Under the pieces are notes generated by a model, which was given only the letters and a program-made list of their open reading frames with translations, was not told the DNA's origin and made no database searches. A DNA stretch of 64,000 nt from Methanobacteriaceae archaeon (GTDB taxonomy: Archaea; Methanobacteriota; Methanobacteria; Methanobacteriales; Methanobacteriaceae): NCBI GenBank assembly GCA_030016715.1, contig JASEJD010000004.1, forward strand, positions 1 to 64,000, in the 5' to 3' direction. This document shows positions 9,245 through 19,600 of the stretch, in pieces. Position numbers and translations under genes: made by a program. Positions within the stretch are counted from its first letter, which is position 1; each line of letters opens with the position of its first letter.

Positions 9245-10432
9245 TCAGAAAATTTTACAATAACGTAAAAAAGCCAGCATCTGGGAGTAAGACTTGTTCA
9301 CACTACCAGATCTAACAGTTCCATGGTTAGAAAGAACTTCACATGTTACAGCAGGAATTCTGAGTACATTAGAGGCATCTTCTACTGCACCAGGATATTC
9401 CATGGCGGCGCTTGCATAGGTTAGCAATTTTGAACTAGTCTGTGAACTGATATATTTAGCCATTAAGTAGCTGTTATATACAGGATACTTAGAACAGAAC
9501 ACTGCATTTTTTCCAGGATAACCTCCTACTTTAGTTGAGTGAAAATCACCGAGATATTTTACTTGATTCAGTTTGGCTACATTCAATATTTTATTGGTTG
9601 GTGTTCCTGCAATATTGGAAATGCTGTTTGGATTCTTACCATTCCAATATCTAGTATTTCTGGCAGTTGAGGATGGAATAGCAAAAGGTACAATATAAAT
9701 AGTGCCTTTAATATTTCGATCCATTAAAGAATTCACCAGATTAAGCATGGCAATCTGTGGGGGTATTTCACTTCCATGGACACCAGATACCATCATTACC
9801 TTAGTTCCAGTACCATCTCCAAAACGGATCATAGGTGTTCCTTTCCTAGATGCTTGTATTAGCTTGTTAACCACTGAAGTACGAGAAACATGCTTCATCA
9901 GCACATTGTTTTTTGTTACATCGGCCCCTGTGGATGTATCTATATTGGATATTTCTACAGTGACGGTCCGGTTATTGGTTGGTTTGTCTGAGGTTTTTTC
10001 AACATATCTGTAGGCAGTACGGGCCTCATAACGGTATTTGGTAATATAAGTCCATTTATATTTCCATACATAACGCCAAGTATACCTCCATCTGCCTCCT
10101 GACTTGTACCATTTCTTATAATAACTCTTGTAGTATACCTTTTTATTTCTGACTTTATATGAAACCTTAGCTGTATAACTGTACTTAACCTTTTCATAGG
10201 TTACCAGTTGTGAATTATAAACACCTTGGGACTTGGTTTCTTCAAGATTTGACGATTTGTAAATGCTTTGTGTGTCTTCTAGTTGTGATGAACTAGTGGA
10301 ATCTGAGGTATCTGAACTTAATGTGTTTTGATCATCAGTTGCACTGGCTGCACCAGTAAATATAATAATAGCACAGAATAATGATAGTGAGATTAATAAG
10401 GCTTGTTTTTTAACGATTACACCTCCATTCAT
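9245..10432 (-). CDS. Exported zinc carboxypeptidase / AstE-like protein with Tyr-Lys-rich linker
   Basis: A 395-residue predicted exported protein. The N-terminus is a signal peptide (basic start, then hydrophobic, ending near GAASA). Residues about 75-150 form a striking Tyr/Trp/Lys/Arg-rich region seen in surface proteins of this family. The C-terminal half looks like an M14/succinylglutamate desuccinylase fold: VSGVHGSEIPPQ supplies a zinc-binding His and Glu, GDFHST the second His, and CEVLSNHG a late conserved part. Cutting pseudomurein peptides is possible but unproven. The ATG at 10432 has no clear ribosome site, while GGAGGTG lies inside the gene (10421-10427) with no standard start after it, so the start is uncertain. 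Confidence 0.7.
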   Translation of the reverse strand: MNGGVIVKKQALLISLSLFCAIIIFTGAASATDDQNTLSSDTSDSTSSSQLEDTQSIYKSSNLEETKSQGVYNSQLVTYEKVKYSYTAKVSYKVRNKKVYYKSYYKKWYKSGGRWRYTWRYVWKYKWTYITKYRYEARTAYRYVEKTSDKPTNNRTVTVEISNIDTSTGADVTKNNVLMKHVSRTSVVNKLIQASRKGTPMIRFGDGTGTKVMMVSGVHGSEIPPQIAMLNLVNSLMDRNIKGTIYIVPFAIPSSTARNTRYWNGKNPNSISNIAGTPTNKILNVAKLNQVKYLGDFHSTKVGGYPGKNAVFCSKYPVYNSYLMAKYISSQTSSKLLTYASAAMEYPGAVEDASNVLRIPAVTCEVLSNHGTVRSGSVNKSYSQMLAFLRYCKIF

Positions 10433-10459
10433 TTTTTTACTAAAATAAGTTATGTATAA

Positions 10460-10477
10460 GCTTTATATAAAATATTT
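10460..10477 (-). promoter_or_regulatory. TATA promoter of the exported carboxypeptidase-like gene
   Basis: The minus strand reads ATTTTATATAAAG here, about 30-40 bases before the ATG at 10432. Initiation about 25 bases downstream gives a very short leader. Consensus match by eye. Confidence 0.4.
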
Positions 10478-10621
10478 CCTAAAATAATTCGTAAAATTTC
10501 ATATCGTGAACAACTAACTGGATAATGTAAATTAAACTTTCTCAAACAAAAATATAATAAAAATTAATAAAAATGTTGATTCATGTTATATAAATCATGT
10601 GTTTTGCTCAAAACTGTTGAT

Positions 10622-11815
10622 TTAAGTTTTAGAAATAATATGTTTGGCTAATCTTTTTGCTAGTGCTATAATGGTAACTATTGGTGGAATACCTGGAGAT
10701 TGTGGGAGTACACTGGCATCAGAAATAAATAATCCCTTGATCTGAGTTTCAAGATTTCTATCAACAATTTTTCCTATTGGAGCTGTTCCTCCAGGATGTG
10801 CTCCTCTAGGTGGAGATGAAACTATGGATTTTGGATCAACACCAGCTTCCACTAATATTGCACCTGCTTTAGTTGAGGCTTCGCAAAGTAACTTAACATC
10901 ATTTAATGTGTTATATTTTACTACCTTATCTGGTTCTATTCTGCCTGCTGATTCATCCTTGATTTTAACCATCAAACCTAATATATCAGCTTCTTTATTT
11001 CCTTGATTTTTAAGTTGTTTAAATAATAAGCTGGAGTAATGTGGAGCAATTATGTATTCTTCAAATTCAATTAAGGCATTCATCTGCACTTCTTCATTAA
11101 ATCCTATATCTTTCATGATACCGCCTACAGTAACAAAGGTGTCCATGAAAAATTCTTCACCTGCATTTAAACCCACCTTTTGAAGTAATCTGGGGGTAGA
11201 TATAGCTCCTGGTGCAAGAATAACTGTATCTGATTCAAAAATTTTTTCATAACTTTTAACACCTAAAATATGACCTTTTTCGATTATAATGTCCGTTACT
11301 GGTGTTTCAGTAATGATATTTGCACCATATTTTTCAGCTTCTTTTAAATAGTCTAAAGCTGTCCATTTGGCATTCTGGGGACATCCCAAAGCACATTTTC
11401 CGCATGGCTTGCATTTATGAGGGTTGATAAATTTGGGCATTTTTTGGATACTAAAACCTAACTTGGATGAGGCTTCCATTATTTTAATGGTTCCCTTTCC
11501 AAAATAAGAATCTGGTAATGCTTTAATATTTAATTCTCTCTTGATTTCACTAAAATATTTGGAGAGATCTATCCCCATTGATTCTATGAATTTTTCTGAA
11601 GGTACTATTGCATTTCCTGCTGAAACTAATGTAGATCCACCGACACAAACCGTGTTTAAAAGATCTATACAAGGTTCTAGTGGTTGATAACATTTATGGG
11701 CTTTTCCCGTACTTACAATTGGCCCTTTTTCAATAACTGTTACTTCAATACCAGCCTTTGCAATTTCCATTGCTACTGTGGAACCACCAGCTCCAGAACC
11801 AACAACTAAAACCAT
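10622..11815 (-). CDS. GMC-type FAD-dependent oxidoreductase with a Cys-rich insert
   Basis: A 397-residue flavoprotein. The N-terminal dinucleotide fold is VLVVGSGAGGSTVAMEIA (residues 3-20), followed by EKGP. VCVGGSTLVSAGNA fits the GMC-type FAD contact. CKPCGKCALGCPQNAK (about 133-148) suggests an iron-sulfur site, unusual for classical GMC enzymes. The C-terminus has AHPGGTAPIG and LFISDASVLPQSPGIPPIVTI, the standard GMC end that carries FAD contacts. The ATG at 11815 is chosen over an upstream in-frame start because it lies just after the ferredoxin stop and follows AGAAGGG. It is the last gene of the homocysteine operon, but its substrate is unknown; an electron-transfer role for that pathway is a reasonable guess. 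Confidence 0.8.
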   Translation of the reverse strand: MVLVVGSGAGGSTVAMEIAKAGIEVTVIEKGPIVSTGKAHKCYQPLEPCIDLLNTVCVGGSTLVSAGNAIVPSEKFIESMGIDLSKYFSEIKRELNIKALPDSYFGKGTIKIMEASSKLGFSIQKMPKFINPHKCKPCGKCALGCPQNAKWTALDYLKEAEKYGANIITETPVTDIIIEKGHILGVKSYEKIFESDTVILAPGAISTPRLLQKVGLNAGEEFFMDTFVTVGGIMKDIGFNEEVQMNALIEFEEYIIAPHYSSLLFKQLKNQGNKEADILGLMVKIKDESAGRIEPDKVVKYNTLNDVKLLCEASTKAGAILVEAGVDPKSIVSSPPRGAHPGGTAPIGKIVDRNLETQIKGLFISDASVLPQSPGIPPIVTIIALAKRLAKHIISKT

Positions 11816-11834
11816 TAAAACCCTTCTAATTATT

Positions 11835-12221
11835 TCATTCCATAACATTAATAGCCTTGGTGGGACATGAAAATGTGCAAAAACCGCAACCAATACAAGT
11901 CTGGTTATCTATTTCCACGGCCCAGTCATCTTTAATGGATATGGCATTTACTGGGCAAAGTGAAACACAAGCCCCGCAGTCTATACATTTCTCTTCATCT
12001 TGTTTAACCACCTTTTTTATGGGGAAAACTTGAATTCCTTGTTCTTCCATATGTAATATGCTGTCATTAGCTTGTTTTCCACTGATCTCCACCAGCATAT
12101 TCCCTCCTTTAGGACTTATGTCTGCCCTTAAAATATTAAAATTTATATCAAAAATCCTTATAGTATCGGATATTATAGTCTTGCTAACAATACTGGGTGA
12201 AAACCTTAATCTTGCTTTCAT
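11835..12221 (-). CDS. NIL-domain 2x[4Fe-4S] ferredoxin of homocysteine synthesis (MA1822 type)
   Basis: A 128-residue protein with an N-terminal NIL domain (about residues 1-70) and a C-terminal bacterial-type ferredoxin with two clusters, CIDCGACVSLCP and CIGCGFCTFSCP. In Methanosarcina the homologous pair MA1821/MA1822 is needed to make homocysteine from aspartate semialdehyde and sulfide; this is the ferredoxin member. The ATG at 12221 is chosen because AGGTGGTG precedes it and it directly follows the DUF39 stop. An in-frame start 33 bases earlier would overlap that gene. Spacing shows translational coupling. Assignment is strong from domain pair and order. Confidence 0.9.
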   Translation of the reverse strand: MKARLRFSPSIVSKTIISDTIRIFDINFNILRADISPKGGNMLVEISGKQANDSILHMEEQGIQVFPIKKVVKQDEEKCIDCGACVSLCPVNAISIKDDWAVEIDNQTCIGCGFCTFSCPTKAINVME

Positions 12222-12222
12222 T

Positions 12223-13770
12223 TTATTCACCACCTTTCTTATTTTGATTTTCACCGATAAGACGTGATATGTCTTCTGCAGTGATCATACCCTTCAAATT
12301 ATCTTCTTCATCAACAATAGGCAGACCAGAAATATTATACTTATCAATTCTTCGAGCAATAACATCTACTGGTTCATTTTCACGAGCTATGATAACTTTT
12401 TTAGTCATAACATCTTTTAGAAGAGTTTTTCCCTTGGCTACTGCATCGGCAACGTCCCATGAAGTAACAATACCCTTCAGTTTACCTTTATTATCCACCA
12501 CGGGTAAGTGATTTATGTTGTTTTCCACCAGTTTACTAGCTACATTTTTTACTTCATCTGAGGGATGAACAATTATGGCGGGTTTGCTTTCAATATTTTT
12601 CACCAATAAGGAAGGTTTTTTTATTTCCAGTGGTTTTACAGTGCATCCTTTAGATGGTATTTTATAGATGGGACTGGAAAGATAAAATTCACCATCCTGT
12701 ATCCATTTTTTTAATAGCTCTGCCACTTCTTCCGCCTTTTTTATTGATGACAATGGTGAAGTTGGAATTTCCATATTATCTATCTCAATTTTTCCAGTTT
12801 TAAGTTCTGCATAATTTGTTTCTCTTATAATAGGGCGGCTTCTTCTGGGAACACCATAATCTATTATTCTGCAAGTTATCTCCTGGTCGCTTATGGCAGT
12901 TCTAGATGCTATATCTTCATTTAAGATAGGTATGGGAATTCCAGCTCCCACATAAAGCGTAGGACCATATTTAGGCATTGCTGCTCCCCGAACAAACTCA
13001 GGATCCATCTTTTTCATGTCTCCCTTCAACATCAATGTTCCAGAAGGAGTTACAGGAACTCCATTTACTCTATCTGCTTCAGTGGCATGCTGTGTACCCT
13101 CTCCAATAATGTAACCCTGGGCTCCGCAAAGGAAAATTCTGGTTCCCAATCCAATGGTCTGAAAATAGGGATCATTTATTAAAGGACTGAGTGCTCCCGC
13201 ACTGGAGTATGTTACATTACCAAAATTAGGGAGCAATGTACCCATGTAAGTGTATAATGTTTCATCAGTTGAGTTTACAGCGACTGCATAATTCTGGTAA
13301 CAGTTTCTAGGGTTTACCATCGAAGCCTGGTTCAGTTTTTCCAGACTGATGTTAGTTTCCAATTTCTTTAAAGGATAACAGTCAGTACCATATGCCTCTA
13401 CCTTTAATTCAACTTCTTTTCCCCTTATCAAATCTTCAATAACATGAGCTCCGCCATATGATGAACCTATTTCTGGGTTTTCATTTGGCTGGGTAGCCCC
13501 CAAATAAGCGTCAACGGCAGCTAGGCCCGAATAGACTTCAACATTGTTTAAAAATGTTTTATTCATTTTGATGGGTGGATCAGAATGACCAAAATTTAGA
13601 AAAGCTCCGGATGAACACATAGCACCAAAAGTTCCAGTAGTCACTACATCCACTTCTTCTGCAGCTTCTTTCAAACCGTTTTCTGCAACTATATTTACCA
13701 TTTCAGCCGCATTTACCACTACAGCGTCGCCATTTTTTATTTTATCATTGATTTCGTCTATTGTTTTCAT
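12223..13770 (-). CDS. L-aspartate semialdehyde sulfurtransferase (DUF39-CBS-CBS, homocysteine biosynthesis)
   Basis: A 515-residue protein: DUF39/COG1900 domain (about 1-370) followed by two CBS domains (about 395-510; [16 protein letters not shown] and [14 protein letters not shown] mark them). It carries Cys52 in [11 protein letters not shown] and Cys131 in YGTDCYP, the two conserved cysteines proposed to carry sulfur in the family. It is thought to insert sulfide into aspartate semialdehyde, with reducing power from the NIL-ferredoxin gene just downstream. CBS domains suggest control by adenine nucleotides or AdoMet, though the ligand is not known. First gene of a three-gene leftward operon. 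Confidence 0.92.
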   Translation of the reverse strand: MKTIDEINDKIKNGDAVVVNAAEMVNIVAENGLKEAAEEVDVVTTGTFGAMCSSGAFLNFGHSDPPIKMNKTFLNNVEVYSGLAAVDAYLGATQPNENPEIGSSYGGAHVIEDLIRGKEVELKVEAYGTDCYPLKKLETNISLEKLNQASMVNPRNCYQNYAVAVNSTDETLYTYMGTLLPNFGNVTYSSAGALSPLINDPYFQTIGLGTRIFLCGAQGYIIGEGTQHATEADRVNGVPVTPSGTLMLKGDMKKMDPEFVRGAAMPKYGPTLYVGAGIPIPILNEDIASRTAISDQEITCRIIDYGVPRRSRPIIRETNYAELKTGKIEIDNMEIPTSPLSSIKKAEEVAELLKKWIQDGEFYLSSPIYKIPSKGCTVKPLEIKKPSLLVKNIESKPAIIVHPSDEVKNVASKLVENNINHLPVVDNKGKLKGIVTSWDVADAVAKGKTLLKDVMTKKVIIARENEPVDVIARRIDKYNISGLPIVDEEDNLKGMITAEDISRLIGENQNKKGGE

Positions 13771-14036
13771 CTAATCACATCCGGTGCTAGTATAATATTT
13801 AATAATTTCATTTGAACTGTAATTCCAGAAAAAAATGAAATGCCAATAAATAACATTTTAATATCTAATCTTTATAATAGTATATTATTCAATATAACTT
13901 TTCTTTTGTTATAAACGAATTGTTGCTATGGAAATTTAAATTTTGTTAATAAAAATTTTTAATTAAACATGACCATAAATACTATTAACTAATTAAAGAT
14001 TCAATAAGAATTTTTTTGAAAGGAGAATGGATAAAG

Positions 14037-15410
14037 ATGACCTTTTTTATAGATGAAGATTTGCTGGAGAAGATTATGAATTCTCTAGGAAATAAAGCAG
14101 ATTATGTTGATATCCGGGCTGGAGAAAGTAGTAACACATCCATTGTCATGAAGGATAGTAATATAAAGGAAATAAAGTCCGGTACAGACTTTGGGTGCAG
14201 TATAAGGGTGTTGAAAAACGGTTCATGGGGATTCGCATTTACAAGTCAAATCTCTAAACTAGAAGAAATTGCTTCTGAAGCATTAAAATTAGCTAATTCG
14301 CTTAAAAGCGACGTATCATTAGCAGAAATAGATAATATGATAGATAAAGTTAAATCTAATGCAAAAATTCCTCCTTCAACTGTTTCCATGGCTGAAAAAA
14401 AAGAATTGATAAAAGAAATAGACACTGCCGCCTCCATTGATAAAATTGTAAGTACAAATGTAAGTTATGTGGATATGGAAGGAAAATGTCTTTTTTTAAG
14501 CTCTGAAGGATCAAATATTTATGTCGAAGACGCACGAGTGGCTGTATTTTTAAACGCAGTTGCATCCTCTGGAGATAATATGCAATTTGGACATGGTAGT
14601 ATAGGTGGTGCACGTGGATTTGAAGCCTTAAAAAAAGAGGATACTGAAAAATTTGGTAGAAAAGTAGCACAAAAAGCTGTAAGGCTACTTGATGCCCAGG
14701 CTGCACCGTCAGGTAAATTCACCATAATAATGGACCCTGAACTCACAGGAGTATTTATCCACGAAGCAGTGGGGCATGCCTCTGAAGCAGACCTTATCCT
14801 CCAGAATGATTCCATTTTAAAAGGAAAAATTGGAGAAACTATAGGATCACCCCAAGTTAATATTATTGATGATGGGAGTATGGATGCCTTTGGTTATTAC
14901 CCTTATGATGCAGAAGGTATAAAGACACATGAAACCCAGTTAGTTGAAAATGGTAAACTGGTATCACTAATAAGCTCTAGAGAAACAGCTTCAAAACTAA
15001 ATATTGAACCATCAGGAAATTCACGATCATTAATTAGTGATCAACCCATAGTAAGAATGAGCAATACTTACCTTAAATCAGGAGATCTGGCATTTGAAGA
15101 ATTAATTGAAGATATTAATAATGGGATATATTTAAAAGGTTCCAGAGGAGGCCAAGTAGACACTGGAAAAGGAATATTTCAGTTTAATGCTGCTGAATCA
15201 TTTAATATCAGTAAGGGGGAAGTTGATAAGCCATTGCGTGATGTTTCATTATCGGGAAATATTTTAGAAATACTTAAGAAAGTTGATGGTATTGGATCAG
15301 ACTTTAAGATGAGTTTGGGTTTTTGTGGTAAATCAGGACAAACTGCCCCTGTTGGAGATGGAGGACCACACGTTAGAGTATTGGAGGCTACTGTGGGAGG
15401 AATGAATTAA
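14037..15410 (+). CDS. tldD: TldD family metalloprotease-like protein
   Basis: TldD/PmbA family, 457 residues. The zinc motif HEAVGH (about residues 241-246) followed by SEAD is the TldD-type active site, so this is the catalytic rather than the TldE-type subunit. The C-terminus [14 protein letters not shown] is a strong family signature. In bacteria TldD acts with TldE on unfolded or modified peptides. No partner gene is present in the window. The ATG at 14037 is selected because AAGGAG lies 14 bases upstream, rather than the earlier in-frame TTG at 14016. The next gene overlaps it by one base, so these are coupled. Confidence 0.92.
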   Translation: MTFFIDEDLLEKIMNSLGNKADYVDIRAGESSNTSIVMKDSNIKEIKSGTDFGCSIRVLKNGSWGFAFTSQISKLEEIASEALKLANSLKSDVSLAEIDNMIDKVKSNAKIPPSTVSMAEKKELIKEIDTAASIDKIVSTNVSYVDMEGKCLFLSSEGSNIYVEDARVAVFLNAVASSGDNMQFGHGSIGGARGFEALKKEDTEKFGRKVAQKAVRLLDAQAAPSGKFTIIMDPELTGVFIHEAVGHASEADLILQNDSILKGKIGETIGSPQVNIIDDGSMDAFGYYPYDAEGIKTHETQLVENGKLVSLISSRETASKLNIEPSGNSRSLISDQPIVRMSNTYLKSGDLAFEELIEDINNGIYLKGSRGGQVDTGKGIFQFNAAESFNISKGEVDKPLRDVSLSGNILEILKKVDGIGSDFKMSLGFCGKSGQTAPVGDGGPHVRVLEATVGGMN

Positions 15411-15979
15411 TGATTAGTCAACAAGATGGTAAGTTTTTATTAAAAATAGCCAGAAAAGCTATAGCGAACTACCTTAAAAACAGAACTGTTATAGATGCTC
15501 CAAACAACTTGTCACCAATTTTTAGAAAAAAAATGGGGGTTTTCGTTACAATTCATAAAAAAGGAGATTTAAGAGGTTGTATAGGCTATCCAGAACCAAT
15601 GAAACCATTGATCAATGCAGTTATTGATTCTGCTATTTCGGCATCTGTAGGAGATCCTCGTTTTCCACCAATGCAATTAGATGAACTGGTCCATGTGGAT
15701 CTGGAATTGAGTGTGTTAACTCCCCCGCAAAAGATTGTTGTTGAAAACCCCACAGAATATTTAGAAAAAATTAAAGTGGGAACTGATGGGTTAATTATAG
15801 AAAAAGGACATAATAAAGGTTTATTATTACCTCAAGTACCTTTAGAATGGAACTGGGATGTTGAGGAATTTTTGGTTAATACTTGCCTTAAAGCCGGGCT
15901 TCAACCAGATTGCTGGTATGATAAAGATGTGGAAGTCTATAAATTTCAGGCCCAGATATTTCAGGAGAGTGTTGACTAA
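15410..15979 (+). CDS. AMMECR1 domain protein
   Basis: A 189-residue AMMECR1-family protein (TIGR00296 type). Signature elements are GVFVTIHKKGDLRGCIGYPEP (about 44-64, read in two parts), VGDPRFPPM and LLLPQVPLEWNW (about 140-151). The conserved LRGCIG motif is intact. The molecular function of the family is not established; in archaea it is often found near radical SAM or MEMO genes. Here it lies between TldD and a Nog1-type GTPase with no gap on either side, so it belongs to a tight operon. Confidence 0.92.
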   Translation: MISQQDGKFLLKIARKAIANYLKNRTVIDAPNNLSPIFRKKMGVFVTIHKKGDLRGCIGYPEPMKPLINAVIDSAISASVGDPRFPPMQLDELVHVDLELSVLTPPQKIVVENPTEYLEKIKVGTDGLIIEKGHNKGLLLPQVPLEWNWDVEEFLVNTCLKAGLQPDCWYDKDVEVYKFQAQIFQESVD

Positions 15980-16969
15980 ATGTTCATTCCCACTATACCT
16001 ACTGCAGATGAAATGCTTGATAAAGCCTTTAGAAGAGCAAAAAAAGCAGCTAATAAAATTCGCACATCAAAAATTCCTCGAAATTTGAAATCTAAAAGAA
16101 TTGAAGAAGCAAGAGTTAAAACTGCTTCCCAAAATATTCAAGAAACCTTTAATAACATTTTAGATAAAGTTCCTGATATTGAAAGCCTACCTATGTTCTA
16201 CCAAGATTATATAGATGTAGTTATAGGTGTGGATCAGATGAAAAAATCCTTAGGAGCATTGAACTGGGCTGTGGGTATAATATCCAAACTTGAGAACGAA
16301 TATGTGTTTAAGATTAGAAGATCAGGACCTGAAAACTCTTCTAAAATTCGTAGAGAAGCATTTGGCCGGATTTCATCAGTCATAAATCGGATAGAGGATG
16401 ACCTTGAATTTCTGGATTATGCCAAAATAAAACTCAAAAACACTCCTACCATTGACTTTGATGCAGTGACGGTGGTTATAGCTGGTTTTCCCAATGTAGG
16501 TAAATCTACTTTGCTGAGAAAGATGACTTCAGCCGAACCCAAAGTTGCTGATTATCCCTTTACCACCAAAGGTATTCAGATTGGTCATTTTGAAAAAAAA
16601 TGGACGAAATATCAAATAATCGATACTCCGGGTCTGCTGGATCGGCCAGTGAAAGAAATGAACGACATAGAACTTAGGGCTATGGTAGCACTAGAATACC
16701 TAGCAGAAGTAATAATATATATCTTCGATGTGTCAGAAACTTGCGGATATTCACTGGAGAGTCAATTCAAATTATATGAAGATATTAATAACCTTTATGA
16801 CACTCCAATGATATGTATTTTTAATAAAATAGACTTGGCAGAAAATGTTAAGTATCGGGATAAATATATTAATATGGTGGACGACCCTCTTCTTTTAAAT
16901 GCTGCTGAGGGTGTTGGTGTTAATGATCTTATAAAAAGGCTGGAGGAATTCTATGGTGGAAAAAGGTAA
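15980..16969 (+). CDS. Nog1-type GTPase (Obg-HflX superfamily)
   Basis: A 329-residue GTP-binding protein. The N-terminal helical domain ([20 protein letters not shown]) is typical of Nog1, a large-subunit ribosome assembly factor in eukaryotes. The G domain begins near residue 165 with GFPNVGKST (G1), then PFTTKG (G2), DTPGLLD (G3) and NKIDL (G4). It is shorter than eukaryotic Nog1 and lacks the C-terminal extension, as usual in archaea. The ATG immediately follows the AMMECR1 stop. A role in 50S maturation is inferred from the family. Confidence 0.9.
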   Translation: MFIPTIPTADEMLDKAFRRAKKAANKIRTSKIPRNLKSKRIEEARVKTASQNIQETFNNILDKVPDIESLPMFYQDYIDVVIGVDQMKKSLGALNWAVGIISKLENEYVFKIRRSGPENSSKIRREAFGRISSVINRIEDDLEFLDYAKIKLKNTPTIDFDAVTVVIAGFPNVGKSTLLRKMTSAEPKVADYPFTTKGIQIGHFEKKWTKYQIIDTPGLLDRPVKEMNDIELRAMVALEYLAEVIIYIFDVSETCGYSLESQFKLYEDINNLYDTPMICIFNKIDLAENVKYRDKYINMVDDPLLLNAAEGVGVNDLIKRLEEFYGGKR

Positions 16970-17480
16970 GGAAAATAAAGATGTGGCTGAAAAAGATGAA
17001 AAAAAGGAAGTAATAAAGGCCAAAATTAAAGAAGAAAAAGGACCAATGGAAAAAAGCAAAACTGTAGCTGAAAGGATGTTCGAAGATATATTAGGCAACA
17101 TTAAAGAAATGCAGCAAGAAGTTGAAAAAAGAGTTTCAGAATATGCTTCTTCACTGCCTGCCAAGCCCAGTATGGATGTTATGGAAACTGAAGAATCCAT
17201 AATTATAAAAACAGATCTGCCAGGTGTTAATAAGGACGATATTAATATTAATTTAACTGAAGACTCCATTGATATTAAGGCTAAGTTCGAAGAAGAATCT
17301 GAAGTTTCAGACGCTAATTTTATAAAAAAAGAGCGTAAATATGGTGAAGCACAGCGATCAATGGTTCTGCCATCGAAGATTAAAGTTAAAGAAGCTTCTG
17401 CTAAATTTGATAATGGAATTTTAACTGTGGAACTTCCAAAAGTTGAAAAAGCAGAAAAATTCAAGGTCGACATAAATTAA
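16953..17480 (+). CDS. Small heat shock protein, Hsp20/alpha-crystallin family
   Basis: A 175-residue chaperone. The N-terminal 40 residues are highly charged (Lys/Glu). The alpha-crystallin domain runs from about 68 ([18 protein letters not shown]) to the end, with the conserved [12 protein letters not shown] (about 151-162). It lacks a clear IXI tail, ending KFKVDIN. It overlaps the GTPase gene by 17 bases, with GGAGG 6 bases before its ATG. Likely prevents aggregation of unfolded proteins; it ends the TldD-AMMECR1-Nog1-Hsp20 operon. Confidence 0.92.
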   Translation: MVEKGKENKDVAEKDEKKEVIKAKIKEEKGPMEKSKTVAERMFEDILGNIKEMQQEVEKRVSEYASSLPAKPSMDVMETEESIIIKTDLPGVNKDDININLTEDSIDIKAKFEEESEVSDANFIKKERKYGEAQRSMVLPSKIKVKEASAKFDNGILTVELPKVEKAEKFKVDIN

Positions 17481-17900
17481 AATAATCTTGAATTTTTAGA
17501 TTTCCATTATTAATAAATTTTTTATATATAGGGACTATGCAAATTCTAATTTAAATGGATACTTTAAGAAAATAATATTAAAAATTAGTTTATTTACCAT
17601 AAAAAAATATTATTAAATTCCTATTTTATTCTTTCCAATCATAAATAGATTTTGGGATAATAAAAGTTATTTTATTCAATCATGCAATTTTTAGTAGTTT
17701 AAATATATAATTTTATTATAATTCTTATCATTTAAACTTTAAATTAATATAAACTCTTCCATTTTAATTATTATTTCTTTTTATAAAAAAATATTATATT
17801 AAATACAGATTTAAAGAATTCTTATGGGGCTATTAATATCTTTTACAATTATTATTAAGATATAAAAATCTTTTTTAGAAATATTTTTCCAGAAATAATT
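17481..17900. other. AT-rich spacer between convergent genes
   Basis: About 420 bases, almost only A and T, between the Hsp20 stop and the stop of the leftward ThiN-HIT gene. T-runs on both strands could end both transcripts. No coding frame, hairpin of note or RNA gene was seen. Confidence 0.5.
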
Positions 17901-18950
17901 CTATTTGTTTAACAATTCAATATTTTTCATATATTTTGAGTAAGTTTCGTCAATAGATTCTTCAATAACCCTTGTATTGGAAACAGTCTCCATAAAACCG
18001 GATTCCATCTCAAATCTAGGCAGTACATGTATATGTAGATGTTCAACACTGGCCCCTGCTGCTTCCCCTAAATTTATACCCACATTTATACCTGCCGGTT
18101 CCATAACCGCCCTTACCAAGTCTATGGTTTTGTTAACCATGATAAATAATCTTTTAAGTGATTCAGGGTTAAGATCTGTCAGATCAGTTACATGTTCTAC
18201 TGGAACCACCTCTAAGTGGCCCCGGTTATAAGGAAATATGTTCATGATCACCATATTCTCACCATCATTATAAAGGACCTTGGATGGAACATTAGGATCA
18301 TTTCGGGCAATAGCACAGAATAAACAGGATACATCTGGCTTTTTAGATGGATAAGAACCTCTAGAAGGTGCAAATAAAACTTTATAACCATCTAATTTAT
18401 TAAATCTTTTACTAAAAAGTCTGGCTATGCATACTGCCATCTTAGCAACATCAACTGCATCTTTTCCAATGAGGACAATTGAAGGTTCCTTTCCCCAATC
18501 ACCAGTATGATAGATGAGATCAGGAACATCCTCTATTCTGTCAATAGCAGATTTAACACCCCAAGGAATTGTTCCTCCCTCTTTTTTCCTAGATTCTTCG
18601 GGTTCCTCTCCTCGATCATAATAGGAAACCTTTAGTCCTAATTTAGAACAGATCTCAATTAGTTCTTCATTATATATCAAATTTAGAGCACTTCTCTTGG
18701 AAGGATCATACTTCATAATATTCAATACTAAACGGGCCATGTGGGAAGAAGCACCAAAATCTGGTCTGCTGAACACTTTTGGTTTATTATTAACTGTTGT
18801 AATTCTTCCTGGAATACCAGCCACATCATTTACTGTTTTAGCACCTTTTTTAGCCATTACAATGTTACTTCTAACCTCTGGAATTAAATTACCAAATTCC
18901 TCTGAGTTTTCAAGTATTTTAGCTGCATTTTCTAGAATCTGTATTTCCAT
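17901..18950 (-). CDS. ThiN (thiamine-phosphate synthase-like) and HIT domain fusion
   Basis: A 349-residue two-domain protein. Residues about 1-185 resemble ThiN/ThiP_synth (PF10120): ALIPEVRSN-like [56 protein letters not shown]. Residues about 205-349 are a HIT nucleotide hydrolase/transferase domain: CLFCAI with an upstream zinc-like Cys, [14 protein letters not shown], and the catalytic triad HLHIHVLPR near residue 304. ThiN is normally fused to ThiD or to a DNA-binding domain, so this pairing is unusual. The His of the SSHMARL segment is kept, which may mean the ThiN part is a real synthase. An upstream in-frame GTG at 19013 exists; the ATG at 18950 fits the ThiN N-terminus better. Confidence 0.8.
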   Translation of the reverse strand: MEIQILENAAKILENSEEFGNLIPEVRSNIVMAKKGAKTVNDVAGIPGRITTVNNKPKVFSRPDFGASSHMARLVLNIMKYDPSKRSALNLIYNEELIEICSKLGLKVSYYDRGEEPEESRKKEGGTIPWGVKSAIDRIEDVPDLIYHTGDWGKEPSIVLIGKDAVDVAKMAVCIARLFSKRFNKLDGYKVLFAPSRGSYPSKKPDVSCLFCAIARNDPNVPSKVLYNDGENMVIMNIFPYNRGHLEVVPVEHVTDLTDLNPESLKRLFIMVNKTIDLVRAVMEPAGINVGINLGEAAGASVEHLHIHVLPRFEMESGFMETVSNTRVIEESIDETYSKYMKNIELLNK

Positions 18951-19141
18951 ATAATAATTTATTGAGACTAATTTGATATAATATTTTTTGATATATTCAG
19001 CTCTATTAAACACAATAAAAATGAGATTTATAAGAAATTTTTAATTAAAAAATTTTGGAAATTTATGATATAAATATTGTTGAGTGCAAGTATTAGTGAA
19101 TTTTATATAGTCCTAATACTTAATTAGATTTCAGTGATAAA

Positions 19142-19600
19142 ATGGAAAAAATTAATGAATTTAAAGGGTTAACTGGAAATCTTTTAGCTTTTAAAGAAGA
19201 AGTAGCCAATGCCGATAAAGTGACATTTGTAGGAGTGCCGGGAGTGTGCACACCCTTTGCTGAACTTTTTGCTTATGCAATAAGAGATAAAGAATCGGTT
19301 TTTATTAGTGGGACAGATATTGGGAGTGCTAAAAAACTAGAATTAAAACCAGAAGGTATGCAGCTCACGGATAGTGCAGATCCTGAAGCAGAAGTAGTTG
19401 CTCTTTTAGGTGGTCTTTCCATGCCTAAAAGCAATATTAGTAGTGATGAAATACAAGAAGTGATAGATAAAATCCTTAAAAAAGAAGGGAAACTAATAGG
19501 ATTATGCTATATGGATATGTTTAGAAAAGCAGGATGGGATGAAAAATTAGATTTTGACTGCATTATTGATGGTACATTAACCGGTTCTGTGTTTAAATGA
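19142..19600 (+). CDS. DUF2124 family protein
   Basis: A 152-residue soluble protein of unknown function that I recognise as DUF2124, a family of methanogen and related archaea. Visible features are [18 protein letters not shown] (about 29-46), with a conserved Cys in a glycine-rich turn, and [15 protein letters not shown] (about 119-133), with a second Cys. The alternating strand/helix pattern suggests a small Rossmann-like fold. Its stop overlaps the DUF447 gene by 4 bases (ATGA), so the pair is cotranslated and may act together. Confidence 0.75.
   Translation: MEKINEFKGLTGNLLAFKEEVANADKVTFVGVPGVCTPFAELFAYAIRDKESVFISGTDIGSAKKLELKPEGMQLTDSADPEAEVVALLGGLSMPKSNISSDEIQEVIDKILKKEGKLIGLCYMDMFRKAGWDEKLDFDCIIDGTLTGSVFK

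Noticed and set aside
11816-11893. Longer N-terminus for the FAD oxidoreductase
   Set aside because: It overlaps the ferredoxin gene; the dinucleotide fold begins directly after the ATG at 11815.
14356-14706. Leftward Leu/Gln/His-rich frame inside tldD
   Set aside because: Low-complexity shadow of a conserved gene on the other strand.
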